From NCBI GenBank assembly GCA_945900785.1, contig CAMDJM010000011.1, positions 1-64,000 of the forward strand: 64,000 bases of DNA. Direction: 5' to 3'. This document shows, piece by piece, positions 34,873 through 43,526 of this stretch (positions are counted from its first letter, which is position 1; every line of letters starts with the position of its first letter). The notes below the pieces were generated by a model. The model searched no databases, was not told where the DNA came from, and saw only the letters and a list, made by a program, of their open reading frames with translations. A program made the position numbers and the translations under genes. Source of the DNA: Akkermansia muciniphila. Its GTDB lineage: Bacteria > Verrucomicrobiota > Verrucomicrobiia > Verrucomicrobiales > V1-33.

Positions 34873-37800
34873 ATGACATTTTCCCTCCGAACCAGCATCC
34901 AGGCCGCCGCCTTCTCCCTGAGGTGCCGGGCGGCTGCGTTTTTATTTCCGGTCATCCTGGCAGGTGGCGTGGCTGAATCCAGTGTGGCGGCTGGGATTGA
35001 CCCAGCCACCTTGCCGCCGGCTTCCGCTGCGGTGGTGGATTTTGCGAAAGACATTGAGCCGCTCCTTACCGCACATTGTGTGAAGTGTCATGGTCCCGAA
35101 AAGCAAAAAGGGGGCCTGCGCCTGGATCACAAGGCGGCCGCGCTGCAAGGGGGAGATGACGGCAAGGTGCTGGTGCCGGGCAAGGGGGCGGAAAGCCGCT
35201 TGGTGCACTTGGTGGCGGGACTGGAGGAGGACAAGATCATGCCACCCAAGGGAGAACGCCTCACGGCGGAGCAGATCGGCCTGCTGCGCGCTTGGATCGA
35301 CCAGGGAGCGCTCTGGCCGGATACCGGAAAAATGGTGGAGGTGCGCAGCCAGCACTGGTCCCTGCAGCCCTTGAAGCTGCCCCCGGTGCCCGACCAGGCA
35401 CCGGATGCGATCGATGCGTTGATCCGCGCCCGGCTGGTAAAGGAAGGTCTGACATTATCGCCGGAAGCGGACCGCGCCACCTTGATCCGCCGGCTGAGCT
35501 TTGATCTCATCGGCCTGCCGCCCACGCCTGGGGAGGTGGATGCTTTTGTGGCGGATGCCTCTCCCCAGGCTTATGCGGGTCTGGTGGATCGGCTGCTGGC
35601 GTCCCCTCACTATGGCGAGCGCTGGGGGAGGCATTGGCTGGATGTGGCCCGCTATACGGAGAGCCAGGGCTTTGAATACGACCGGCTGCGCGATCATGCC
35701 TGGCATTACCGGGACTATGTGATCCGGAGCTTCAATGCGGACAAGCCCTACAACCGCTTCATGGAGGAACAGATTGCGGGGGATGTGATGGAGCCGGTCA
35801 CCAGCGATGGCATCGTGGCCACCAGCATGCTGGTTTGTGGTCCGTGGGATCAGGCGGGGAATGCCCAGGCCAACGTTACCCAGCGCGCCATCACGCGTGA
35901 GGACGAACTGGAGGATATGTTGGGCGTGGTCGGTCAATCATTTTTGGGACTGACGGTGAATTGCGCCCGATGTCACACCCACAAGTTCGACCCGATCCCG
36001 CATGCCGACTATTACCGGATGAAGTCGGTCTTCGAAGGCGTCAAGCATGGCGAGCGGCCGATTGCGGGGGCTGAGGAAATAAAGCAGCACAACGCTCAGC
36101 GGACTGCCTTGGAAAAGCGGAAGGCTGAAGCGTTGGGCCGCCTCCGGGAACTGGAAGCCGCTGCGGCCAAACGGGTGGCGGCGAAAAATCCTGCGGTGCC
36201 CGCCACGCCGGGGCCCATGCCCTACCTGCGTTGGGACTTCAGCCAGGCGAATCCGCAGGGGCAAATCAAAGGCAAAGCCACCACCGTCAATGGAGCCCTC
36301 AAGCTAACGAATGAAGGGGACTTTTTCCAATCGGATCCCATCCCCCGTGAGATCCGGGAAAAGACCCTGGAGGCCTGGGTTTCCTTGGCCAGCCTGGAGC
36401 AGGGCGGCGGCGCACCCATTTCGCTGCAACTGGCGGATGGCAGCCGTTTCGATGCCATTGTGTTTGCTGAGCGCCAGCATGGAAAATGGATGGCTGGCAG
36501 CGAAGGCTTCAGCCGAACCAAGGACCTCGATGTTCCCGAGGAGACCGCCGCACCGGGCGCCTTTGTTCATCTGGCGGTGGTTTACGGCGCCGATAATAGC
36601 ATTTCACTGTATCGGAATGGCGAACCGCTTGGAAAAAGTTATACGCCCGGCGTTCCCCTCCAGACTTATGCGGCAGGCAGTGCGGCCGTCATTTTGGGCC
36701 GGCGTCATTCCGGCGGCGGGCGGGCTTTCCTGACGGGTGAGGTCCGGCAGGCCGCCCTTTACGACCGGGCACTGACGGGCGCAGAGGTCGCGGCATCCTA
36801 TCGCTCTGGAGGATTCAGCATCCCGCATGAGGAAATCCTGGCCGCGCTGAGTGCGGAGGAGCGTCAGGCCCGGATGGAGGCCTTGGCTGGAATTGAAACC
36901 TGCCGTGCCGCGCTGGAGGCCCTGCCTCCCGTTTCCGGGGAGGTTTCCTACGCAGGCGTGCGGGTCCAGCCAGCGCCCACCCGTCGGCTGATCCGGGGCG
37001 AAGTCAATTCGCCGGATGAAGTGGTGACGCCTGGTGCTCTCACGGCTATTGCAGATTTGAACCCTGACTTTGACATGGCGGCAGATGCTCCGGAAAACGG
37101 GCGCCGGCTGAAGTTTGCCGCCTGGCTGAGCGATCCCAAAAACCCGTTGCCTGCCCGGGTCATGGTCAACCGCATCTGGCATCTGCATTTTGGTCAGGGC
37201 CTGGTGAATACGCCAAATGATTTCGGTGTCAGTGGTGCCCGGCCCACCCATCCGGAATTGCTCGATTGGCTGGCCGTTCATTTCATTCAGAGCGGATGGA
37301 AGGTGAAGGACGTGCACCGCCTGATCGTCAATTCTGCCACCTACCGGCAGGCTTCCGCTTTTCGGGAAAAGGCGGCGGCGGTGGATGCGGATAACCAATG
37401 GCTCTGGCGTTATACCCCGCGCCGTCTGGAGGCGGAAGCAGTGCGGGACGCCATGCTGGCCGTCAGCGGACAGCTCAATCCCGCGATGGGCGGGCCCAGT
37501 TTCCGGCCCTTCAGCGTCACGGATTTTAACGCCACCTTCTACACTCCGGAGGACCGGGCCGGACCGGAGTTCAGCCGCCGCACGGTCTACCGGATCAATG
37601 TGAACAGCGGCAAGGATCCGCTGCTGGATGCTTTCGACTGCCCGGATCCTGCGGTGAAAACACCCCGCCGCGGTGTGACTACCACGCCACTGCAGGCGCT
37701 CGGACTGATGAACAATGCCTTCGTCCAGAGACTGGCAAAACACCTGGCCGAACGGGCCCTGCAGACTGCGGGAAATGAGCCTGGTGCCGCTTTGACAGCC

Positions 37801-37935
37801 GCCTATCGTCTCGCGCTGGGGCGCTCCCCTGACGAGGAAGAGACCGCACGTGCTGCAGTCGCCGCCCGGCAACGGGGTCTCCAGAGCGTTTGCTGGGCTT
37901 TGCTGAACTCCACTGAATTTGTCTATATGCGTTAG
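34873..37935 (+). CDS. PSD1 cytochrome c/DUF1549/DUF1553 protein 3 with LamG-like insert
   Basis: A 1020-aa protein from the ATG at 34873, which begins a signal-like stretch (TFSLRTSIQAAAFSLRCRAAAFLFPVILAGG). Cytochrome motif HCVKCHGPEKQKGGLRLD; DUF1549 with FDLIGLPPTPGEVDAF and GERWGRHWLDVARYTES; second heme motif NCARCHTHKFDPIPHADYY; a coiled coil (EEIKQHNAQRTALEKRKAEALGRLRE); a LamG-like insert; then DUF1553 (RVMVNRIWHLHFGQGLVNTPNDFGVSGARPTHPELLDW). Its usual DUF1501 partner is displaced by a VapBC module. A mutated copy of codons around the coiled coil lies at 46026-46251. Confidence 0.92.
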   Translation: MTFSLRTSIQAAAFSLRCRAAAFLFPVILAGGVAESSVAAGIDPATLPPASAAVVDFAKDIEPLLTAHCVKCHGPEKQKGGLRLDHKAAALQGGDDGKVLVPGKGAESRLVHLVAGLEEDKIMPPKGERLTAEQIGLLRAWIDQGALWPDTGKMVEVRSQHWSLQPLKLPPVPDQAPDAIDALIRARLVKEGLTLSPEADRATLIRRLSFDLIGLPPTPGEVDAFVADASPQAYAGLVDRLLASPHYGERWGRHWLDVARYTESQGFEYDRLRDHAWHYRDYVIRSFNADKPYNRFMEEQIAGDVMEPVTSDGIVATSMLVCGPWDQAGNAQANVTQRAITREDELEDMLGVVGQSFLGLTVNCARCHTHKFDPIPHADYYRMKSVFEGVKHGERPIAGAEEIKQHNAQRTALEKRKAEALGRLRELEAAAAKRVAAKNPAVPATPGPMPYLRWDFSQANPQGQIKGKATTVNGALKLTNEGDFFQSDPIPREIREKTLEAWVSLASLEQGGGAPISLQLADGSRFDAIVFAERQHGKWMAGSEGFSRTKDLDVPEETAAPGAFVHLAVVYGADNSISLYRNGEPLGKSYTPGVPLQTYAAGSAAVILGRRHSGGGRAFLTGEVRQAALYDRALTGAEVAASYRSGGFSIPHEEILAALSAEERQARMEALAGIETCRAALEALPPVSGEVSYAGVRVQPAPTRRLIRGEVNSPDEVVTPGALTAIADLNPDFDMAADAPENGRRLKFAAWLSDPKNPLPARVMVNRIWHLHFGQGLVNTPNDFGVSGARPTHPELLDWLAVHFIQSGWKVKDVHRLIVNSATYRQASAFREKAAAVDADNQWLWRYTPRRLEAEAVRDAMLAVSGQLNPAMGGPSFRPFSVTDFNATFYTPEDRAGPEFSRRTVYRINVNSGKDPLLDAFDCPDPAVKTPRRGVTTTPLQALGLMNNAFVQRLAKHLAERALQTAGNEPGAALTAAYRLALGRSPDEEETARAAVAARQRGLQSVCWALLNSTEFVYMR

Positions 37936-38022
37936 CTTCCCCCCACTTATGAGCTGATCCCGACTGGAAACCCTCATCCTGCATTCTGTATCAACGTGCT
38001 GGATGTTTCTTGATTGACGCGC

Positions 38023-38059
38023 TTATCCATGCAATCCATTCAATCCATTTATCCATGCA
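38023..38059 (+). promoter_or_regulatory. TTATCCATGCA direct repeats around the vapB start (putative VapBC operator)
   Basis: TTATCCATGCA occurs at 38023-38033 and 38049-38059. ATCCATT units lie between. The second copy contains the antitoxin ATG (38055). A third TTATCCATG at 38732-38740 holds the start codon of the following DUF1501 gene. The pair fits autoregulation by the antitoxin. Confidence 0.45.
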
Positions 38060-38300
38060 AAAGATTCAAATTCTATTTCCTGATCCACTGATGGATGCCC
38101 TCCGGAAACTCGCCAGCATTGAGGATCGTCCGGTCAGCGAGATCGTCCGTCGTGCAGTGGATCGCGATGTGGAGCAGCGCTCCGGCCTGCTGCAACGCGG
38201 CCCCGTCCCAGCATCTTTCTTTCCAGTGTTCGATGGTGGAAAGGTCCTCGTCTCCGCCGCAAACATGAAATCCGTCGTTTACGGCGGAGAACTTCCATGA
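38055..38300 (+). CDS. VapB-like antitoxin (ribbon-helix-helix)
   Basis: An 81-aa protein from the ATG at 38055. QKIQILFPDPLMDALRKLASIEDRPVSEIVRRAVDRDVEQR is a ribbon-helix-helix DNA-binding domain, with the beta strand and the VSEIVRRAV helix. The C-terminal 35 residues (ASFFPVFDGGKVLVSAANMKSVVYGGELP) would wrap the toxin. Its stop overlaps the PIN gene start (ATGA, 38297-38300). It sits downstream of PSD1-3 and in the same direction, and probably represses its own promoter. Confidence 0.8.
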   Translation: MQKIQILFPDPLMDALRKLASIEDRPVSEIVRRAVDRDVEQRSGLLQRGPVPASFFPVFDGGKVLVSAANMKSVVYGGELP

Positions 38301-38731
38301 ATAGCCTGGACACCAATATTCTGATCTATGCCGCCAACAGCGCGGCCCCTGAGCATGCGAAGGCGATTGCCTTGGTGAACCTGATGTTGACCAGTCCTGG
38401 TGAGTGGATCATCGCTGATCAGGTGCTGTGGGAATTTTACAAAGCGCTGCGCCATCCGAAAATTCTGCAAAAGCCCAGGAATGCCGCTCAGGCAGCGGCA
38501 CACATCCGCTTTTTGCGGGAACAGAGCGGCGTGGCCTGCTGTGCTACCGAAACAGGCCACTACAGCGATATTATCACCTTTCTTGAGAAGCCCAGATTCC
38601 CCTATCAGCGGACCCATGACACGGTGCTCGCTGTAACCCTGCGACGCCAGGGCGTGAAGGTTTTGTATACCCGGAACGTAAAAGTCTTTGCAGACTCCGG
38701 GCTACCGGGTGTCATCAATCCAATCGATTAG
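38297..38731 (+). CDS. VapC-like PIN-domain toxin
   Basis: A 144-aa PIN-domain ribonuclease. The acidic triad is visible: D5 in SLDTNILIYAAN, E46 in VLWEFYKAL and D108 in RTHDTVLAVTLRR. The TRN...F signature (LYTRNVKVF) near 125-131 completes the active site. PIN toxins cut RNA, often tRNA, when freed from the antitoxin. It overlaps the antitoxin by 4 bp, and its stop is 6 bp before the DUF1501 start, so read-through transcription could link it to that gene. Confidence 0.85.
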   Translation: MNSLDTNILIYAANSAAPEHAKAIALVNLMLTSPGEWIIADQVLWEFYKALRHPKILQKPRNAAQAAAHIRFLREQSGVACCATETGHYSDIITFLEKPRFPYQRTHDTVLAVTLRRQGVKVLYTRNVKVFADSGLPGVINPID

Positions 38732-38737
38732 TTATCC

Positions 38738-40183
38738 ATGAGTTTTTCCATGCCTCCCGAACCACTCCCACTCTCCCGCCGGCACTTTCTTTGGAATTCC
38801 GGCGGCGGGCTAGGTGCCATTGCCCTGGCCTGGATGCTGGACCGGGACAAGGCGCGGGCCATGGATGTTGTTGCCGCATCCGGCCCAAAACCGCACTTTC
38901 CCGCAAAAGCCAAACGAATCGTGCAGATCTTTTGTGCGGGCGGGGTGAGCCACCTGGAGACTTTCGACTACAAGCCGCATTTGGAAAAGATGCATGGGAA
39001 GTCAATGGAAGGACGAGGCGAGAACCTCGGTTTCTTTGGCCAGCCGGGGAATCTGATGAAGAGCCTCTACGAGTTCAAACAGCACGGAAAATCCGGTTCA
39101 TGGGTGAGCAGTTTGTTGCCGAAGATCGCGGGCTGCGCGGATGATTTGTGCTTCATCCACTCGATGTTCGCCAAGAGTAATAACCACACCCCGGCCGCCT
39201 TCCAGATGAACAGCGGATTCACGCTCAATGGCTTTCCCAGCATGGGGGCGTGGCTCAGTTATGGCCTTGGCACGGAAAACGAAAACCTGCCTGCTTTCGT
39301 CGTGTTGCCCGATCCCCGCGGACTTCCGGCCGGGGGCTCGATCAATTGGACCTCCGGCTTCCTTCCGGCGAATCATCAGGGTGTGGCTTTCCGCACCTCG
39401 TCTGCCGAGCCCATCGCAGATCTCCGCACGCCTGTGGGCATTTCCCCGGAAGACCGCTCGGCGGATATGGAGCTGCTAGCCTCCATGAACCGTGATTTTG
39501 TCACCACCAATCCCGGGGATGGAGCTTTTGCCGCCCGCCTGCGGTCTTACGAACTTGCCGCCCGCATGCAGTCCAGTATTCCTGAAGCCACCAATCTGGA
39601 TAGCGAGCCTGACCATATCAAAAAACTCTACGGGATCGATGAACCATCCAATAAAGGTTTCTCCGGCAACTGCCTCATGGCGCGCCGTCTCCTGGAGCGC
39701 GGCGTGCGTTTTGTGCAGATCCTCAATGGAGGCTCGTTCGGCAGTCCCCGCATCAATTGGGACGGCCACGAAAACATGAAGGAGAACCACGACACTCAGG
39801 CCGCCACCATGGACCAGCCGGTGGCTGCGTTGATTCAGGATCTGAAACAGCGCGGGATGTTTGAAGACACGCTGTTCGTCTGGACCACGGAGTTTGGCCG
39901 TTGTCCCGTCACCCAGGGCATCGGCTCCACCGGCCGCGATCACCACCCCGCCGCCTTCACCTGCTTCCTGGCAGGAGCGGGGGTGAAGCCTGGCTACCAT
40001 TACGGCCTGACGGATGATGTGGGGTATTCCGTCGCCCAGGACAAGGTTGAAATTCCTGACTTCCACGCCACCCTCCTGCATCTCCTGGGCTTGGACCACA
40101 AAAAGCTTACTTTCTACCACAACGGCATCGACCGCCGCCTCACCAATGTGGAAGGGGAAGTCGTCCATGGCGTTTTGGCCTGA
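38738..40183 (+). CDS. DUF1501 family protein 3 (Tat-exported)
   Basis: A 481-aa protein. The Tat signal LSRRHFLWNSGGGLGAIALAWMLD is at about 12-34. Core motifs: IVQIFCAGGVSHLETFDYKPHL, LCFIHSMFAKSNNHTPAAFQMN, CLMARRLLERGVRFVQILNGG, LFVWTTEFGRCPVTQG and GRDHHPAAFTCFLAGAGVKPGYHYG. It is the likely partner of PSD1-3 but is separated from it by vapBC. The 3' end overlaps the start chosen for PSD1-4. Expression may depend on the vapBC promoter. Confidence 0.9.
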   Translation: MSFSMPPEPLPLSRRHFLWNSGGGLGAIALAWMLDRDKARAMDVVAASGPKPHFPAKAKRIVQIFCAGGVSHLETFDYKPHLEKMHGKSMEGRGENLGFFGQPGNLMKSLYEFKQHGKSGSWVSSLLPKIAGCADDLCFIHSMFAKSNNHTPAAFQMNSGFTLNGFPSMGAWLSYGLGTENENLPAFVVLPDPRGLPAGGSINWTSGFLPANHQGVAFRTSSAEPIADLRTPVGISPEDRSADMELLASMNRDFVTTNPGDGAFAARLRSYELAARMQSSIPEATNLDSEPDHIKKLYGIDEPSNKGFSGNCLMARRLLERGVRFVQILNGGSFGSPRINWDGHENMKENHDTQAATMDQPVAALIQDLKQRGMFEDTLFVWTTEFGRCPVTQGIGSTGRDHHPAAFTCFLAGAGVKPGYHYGLTDDVGYSVAQDKVEIPDFHATLLHLLGLDHKKLTFYHNGIDRRLTNVEGEVVHGVLA

Positions 40184-43100
40184 AATTTGCGGGAACTTTC
40201 CCCATTACCGAGTGAACAGCCGCCCCTTTAAATTCATCAGAGCCTTCGGAATAGGGGTGTGTTTCGTGGGCTCCCTGACCTCCGGCCTGGCGCAGGAGGT
40301 TGAGTTTTTTGAAAAGCGCATCCGACCCGTTTTGCATGAAAACTGTGTGGGATGCCACGGACCAGAAAAGCAAAAAGGTGGCCTTCGCCTCGACTCCCGC
40401 CCTGCCATGCTGGAAGGCGGGGACTCCGGCCCTGTCATCGTTCCGGGCAAGCCGGACGAAAGTCTTCTCTTAAAAGCAGTGCGGCATATTGAAAAGGATC
40501 TGCAAATGCCGCCTTTAAAAGCGGGGCCGAAACTCCCGGAAACCACCATCGCTGACTTCGCGGCATGGGTCCTGGCCGGTGCTGCATGGCCCCAGGGGGA
40601 TACGGCAGCAGCCCCGGCAAAGAAAGCGTCATTCGATCTTGAGGCACGCAAGCAGCGTCTGCCCTGGATTTGGCAAACGCCGCAACGCCAGCCGGTTCCT
40701 GATGCGGCAGGAGCGACGGAGGTGGATAAATTCATCTCCGCGAAACTCGCTGCCCAGGGCCTGGCACCAGCTCCCGCTGCTGATGACCTGACCTGGTTCC
40801 GCAGGGTCTCTTTTGCGGTCACCGGCCTGCCTCCCCAGCGGGATGCCATGCAGGCCTTCCTCCAGGACGGGTCTCCCCAGCGGCGTGGACGGGTGGTGGA
40901 TGCGATGCTGGGCTCGCCGCAGTTTGGTGAGCGCTGGGCGCGGCACTGGATGGATCTCGTCCGCTACGCCGAGACCCGGGGGCATGAAGGCGACTACCTC
41001 ATCGCCAATGCCTGGCGGTATCGCGACTACCTGATCCGTGCTTTCAATGCGGATGTGCCTTACGACCGGTTTGTGTCAGAGCACCTTGCTGGCGATTTGC
41101 TGCCGCCAAGGCTGGATCCGGCCACGGGGGCCAATGAATCGGTGCTTGCCACCGGGTGGGCCTTTCTCGGTGAGGAAAACCACAGCCCGGTGGATATCCG
41201 CCAGGATGAATGTGAGCGCATCGACAACAAAGTGGACGTCCTCACCAAAACCTTCATGGGGCTGACTGTTGCCTGCGCCCGCTGCCACGATCACAAATTC
41301 GATGCCATTACGCAGAAGGACTACTACGCCATGAGCGGGTTTCTGCTGGGTTCACCCTACCGCCAGGTCCGGTTCGGGACCATGGCGGCGCATTCCGAAG
41401 CCACTGGGAAGCTAAGCGCTATTCGTGCGGAACACCATGCAGCGATGGCCGCCGCTTTTGCCGGCGAGGCCAGACCGGCAGTGGAGCAGCTTGCCAGCCA
41501 ACTCCTTGCTGCGGCCCGGGCCCTGGCAGGGTTGAACCCGGGCGTCGTGACCGCGCCGGACAGGGAACCGGCCGCATGGGTGGAGCATCTGAAGCAGGCG
41601 TCTGAAAATGCGCAGCATCCGCTTCATGCTTTCGCCGTGCTGGCCAAGGATCCGGAAACGGCCAATCCGGAACGGTTCAAGGAGCTGCTCCGGAAAACCC
41701 TCACACCTCTCCCGCCAAGACCACCGGATGCCAGCATCGTGGCTGATTTTACCGGCCCTGGTGCCACGGCATGGAAACCCGACGGCCCCACCTTTGGGCC
41801 ACGCGCCTTGACCACGGGAGAAGTGATCCCCGGCACCGCCGGGCAAGCACTGCTGCGCGTGATGAGTTATGGGGCCGCCGTGCGGGATCCGTTCTGGAAC
41901 CGCCTGTCCCTCGCGTCTGGGACTGAGGTGGATTCCAGCAGTCAATCTGCCACCGCCCGCGCGGGACGGACGCTGGTGACGCCGCGATTCACCCTGAAGA
42001 GTGGCCGCCTGCACTATCTGATCCGGGGAAAAGCTTCCGTTTATGCCGGCGTGGACACGCACATTATGGTCGCAGGGCCGCTGCATGGCGGGCTGGTGGC
42101 CCAATTTGACACCTCAGAAAAGTTAGGATGGGTGACGCATCCACTCAACGCCTACACCGGGCACCGGACCCATGTGGAGATGGCCCCGGTGGGCGACTCC
42201 CCGCTGGAAGTGCTCATGGTAGTGGATGCCGCAGAGCCCCCAGCATGGCTTCCTTCCCTGACATGGCTCCCGGAAGCCGGGGTGGCCTCGCTGGAGGCGG
42301 CAGCAGAGTCCCTGCAGACCGATGCTCTGGCGGTCCTGGACGCTTTGGCATCAGGAACGACCAGCATCGGGGCTGGCCTTGCACCTCCCGCCAGCTGGAT
42401 GCTCCAGCAGGAGTCCCTGCTGGGCGTGAATCAGGGCATCCTGACCGGGTCTGCAGCCGGATTTCTGAAGGCGCAGGAAGAGCTGGCCAGCACCATCCGC
42501 TGGGATTCGGCGCTGGCCCCGGCCCTCATGGATGCGTCAGGAATCGACGGAAACGTGCTCATCCGCGGGAACCCTCAACGGCCGGGTGCCTTGGCCAGGC
42601 GTGGTTTGCCGGAAGCCTTTGGTCAGGCCAGCATTGCTCCTGCCGACTCCAGCGGCCGCCTGCAACTGGCTAGTCAACTAACGGATCCTGGCAATCCACT
42701 TGTGGCCCGCGTGATGGTGAACCGGGTTTGGCATCACCTCTTCGGGCGCGGTATCGTGCCTACGGTGGATAACTTTGGTTTCCTCGGAGAGCGCCCCTCA
42801 CATCCGGAACTGCTCGATCATCTCTCATGGCAATTCAGCCACGGGGACCACTGGTCCGTGAAAGGCCTGATCCGCCGGCTTGTCCTGACTGACGCCTTTG
42901 CGCGCAGCAGCCGGGCGTCGGATCCCCGGGCCACCGGGATCGATCCGGCGAACCTTCTGCTGCACCGCATGCCGGTCCGTCGCCTCGAGGGGGAAGCGAT
43001 CCGCGACGCGTTGCTTTCGATTTCCGGGCGGCTGGACGAAACGCTTTTTGGAGCGCCCATTCCGGTCCACCTGACTGAGTTTTTGATTGGGCGTGGCTCC

Positions 43101-43526
43101 CCGGAATCCGGCCCGCTGGACGGTAATGGCAGGCGCAGCATCTACACTTCGCTCCACCGGAATTTTCTTCCGGGGATGATGCAGGCTTTCGATTTCCCCA
43201 CCCCTTTCAGCACCGTGGGCCGCCGTAATACCACGAATGTCCCAGCCCAATCGCTCGTCATGATGAATGATCCCTTTGTCAGGGAACAAGCCGCGCTCTG
43301 GGCCGCCCGTCTGATGAAGGAACGGCCGGATGCTTTGGATGAAGTGCGCATCAGGTGGCTCTTTGAGTCAGCGTTCACCCGGCCACCTGGCGCTGGGGAA
43401 ATCCGGATTGCGCTCGATTCCCTGGCGGATTTGCGGTCCCTTTACACCGGGGATCAGGCGGCTTCCATCTGGCCGGAATTTTGCCACGCCCTGGTGAATG
43501 CCAATGACTTTATCTATCTGAAATGA
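40167..43526 (+). CDS. PSD1 cytochrome c/DUF1549/DUF1553 protein 4
   Basis: A 1119-aa protein with an ATG at 40167 inside the end of the DUF1501-3 gene, preceded by a good GAAGGGGAAG ribosome-binding sequence. A GTG at 40212 would give a more compact signal peptide (NSRPFKFIRAFGIGVCFVGSLTSGLAQ). Cytochrome motif NCVGCHGPEKQKGGLRLD; DUF1549 with FAVTGLPPQRDAMQAF and GERWARHWMDLVRYAETRGHEGDY; second heme motif ACARCHDHKFDAI; a long central beta-rich region; DUF1553 (RVMVNRVWHHLFGRGIVPTVDNFGFLGERPSHPELL). It is coupled to DUF1501-4 by an ATGA overlap at 43523-43526. Confidence 0.9.
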   Translation: MAFWPEICGNFPHYRVNSRPFKFIRAFGIGVCFVGSLTSGLAQEVEFFEKRIRPVLHENCVGCHGPEKQKGGLRLDSRPAMLEGGDSGPVIVPGKPDESLLLKAVRHIEKDLQMPPLKAGPKLPETTIADFAAWVLAGAAWPQGDTAAAPAKKASFDLEARKQRLPWIWQTPQRQPVPDAAGATEVDKFISAKLAAQGLAPAPAADDLTWFRRVSFAVTGLPPQRDAMQAFLQDGSPQRRGRVVDAMLGSPQFGERWARHWMDLVRYAETRGHEGDYLIANAWRYRDYLIRAFNADVPYDRFVSEHLAGDLLPPRLDPATGANESVLATGWAFLGEENHSPVDIRQDECERIDNKVDVLTKTFMGLTVACARCHDHKFDAITQKDYYAMSGFLLGSPYRQVRFGTMAAHSEATGKLSAIRAEHHAAMAAAFAGEARPAVEQLASQLLAAARALAGLNPGVVTAPDREPAAWVEHLKQASENAQHPLHAFAVLAKDPETANPERFKELLRKTLTPLPPRPPDASIVADFTGPGATAWKPDGPTFGPRALTTGEVIPGTAGQALLRVMSYGAAVRDPFWNRLSLASGTEVDSSSQSATARAGRTLVTPRFTLKSGRLHYLIRGKASVYAGVDTHIMVAGPLHGGLVAQFDTSEKLGWVTHPLNAYTGHRTHVEMAPVGDSPLEVLMVVDAAEPPAWLPSLTWLPEAGVASLEAAAESLQTDALAVLDALASGTTSIGAGLAPPASWMLQQESLLGVNQGILTGSAAGFLKAQEELASTIRWDSALAPALMDASGIDGNVLIRGNPQRPGALARRGLPEAFGQASIAPADSSGRLQLASQLTDPGNPLVARVMVNRVWHHLFGRGIVPTVDNFGFLGERPSHPELLDHLSWQFSHGDHWSVKGLIRRLVLTDAFARSSRASDPRATGIDPANLLLHRMPVRRLEGEAIRDALLSISGRLDETLFGAPIPVHLTEFLIGRGSPESGPLDGNGRRSIYTSLHRNFLPGMMQAFDFPTPFSTVGRRNTTNVPAQSLVMMNDPFVREQAALWAARLMKERPDALDEVRIRWLFESAFTRPPGAGEIRIALDSLADLRSLYTGDQAASIWPEFCHALVNANDFIYLK

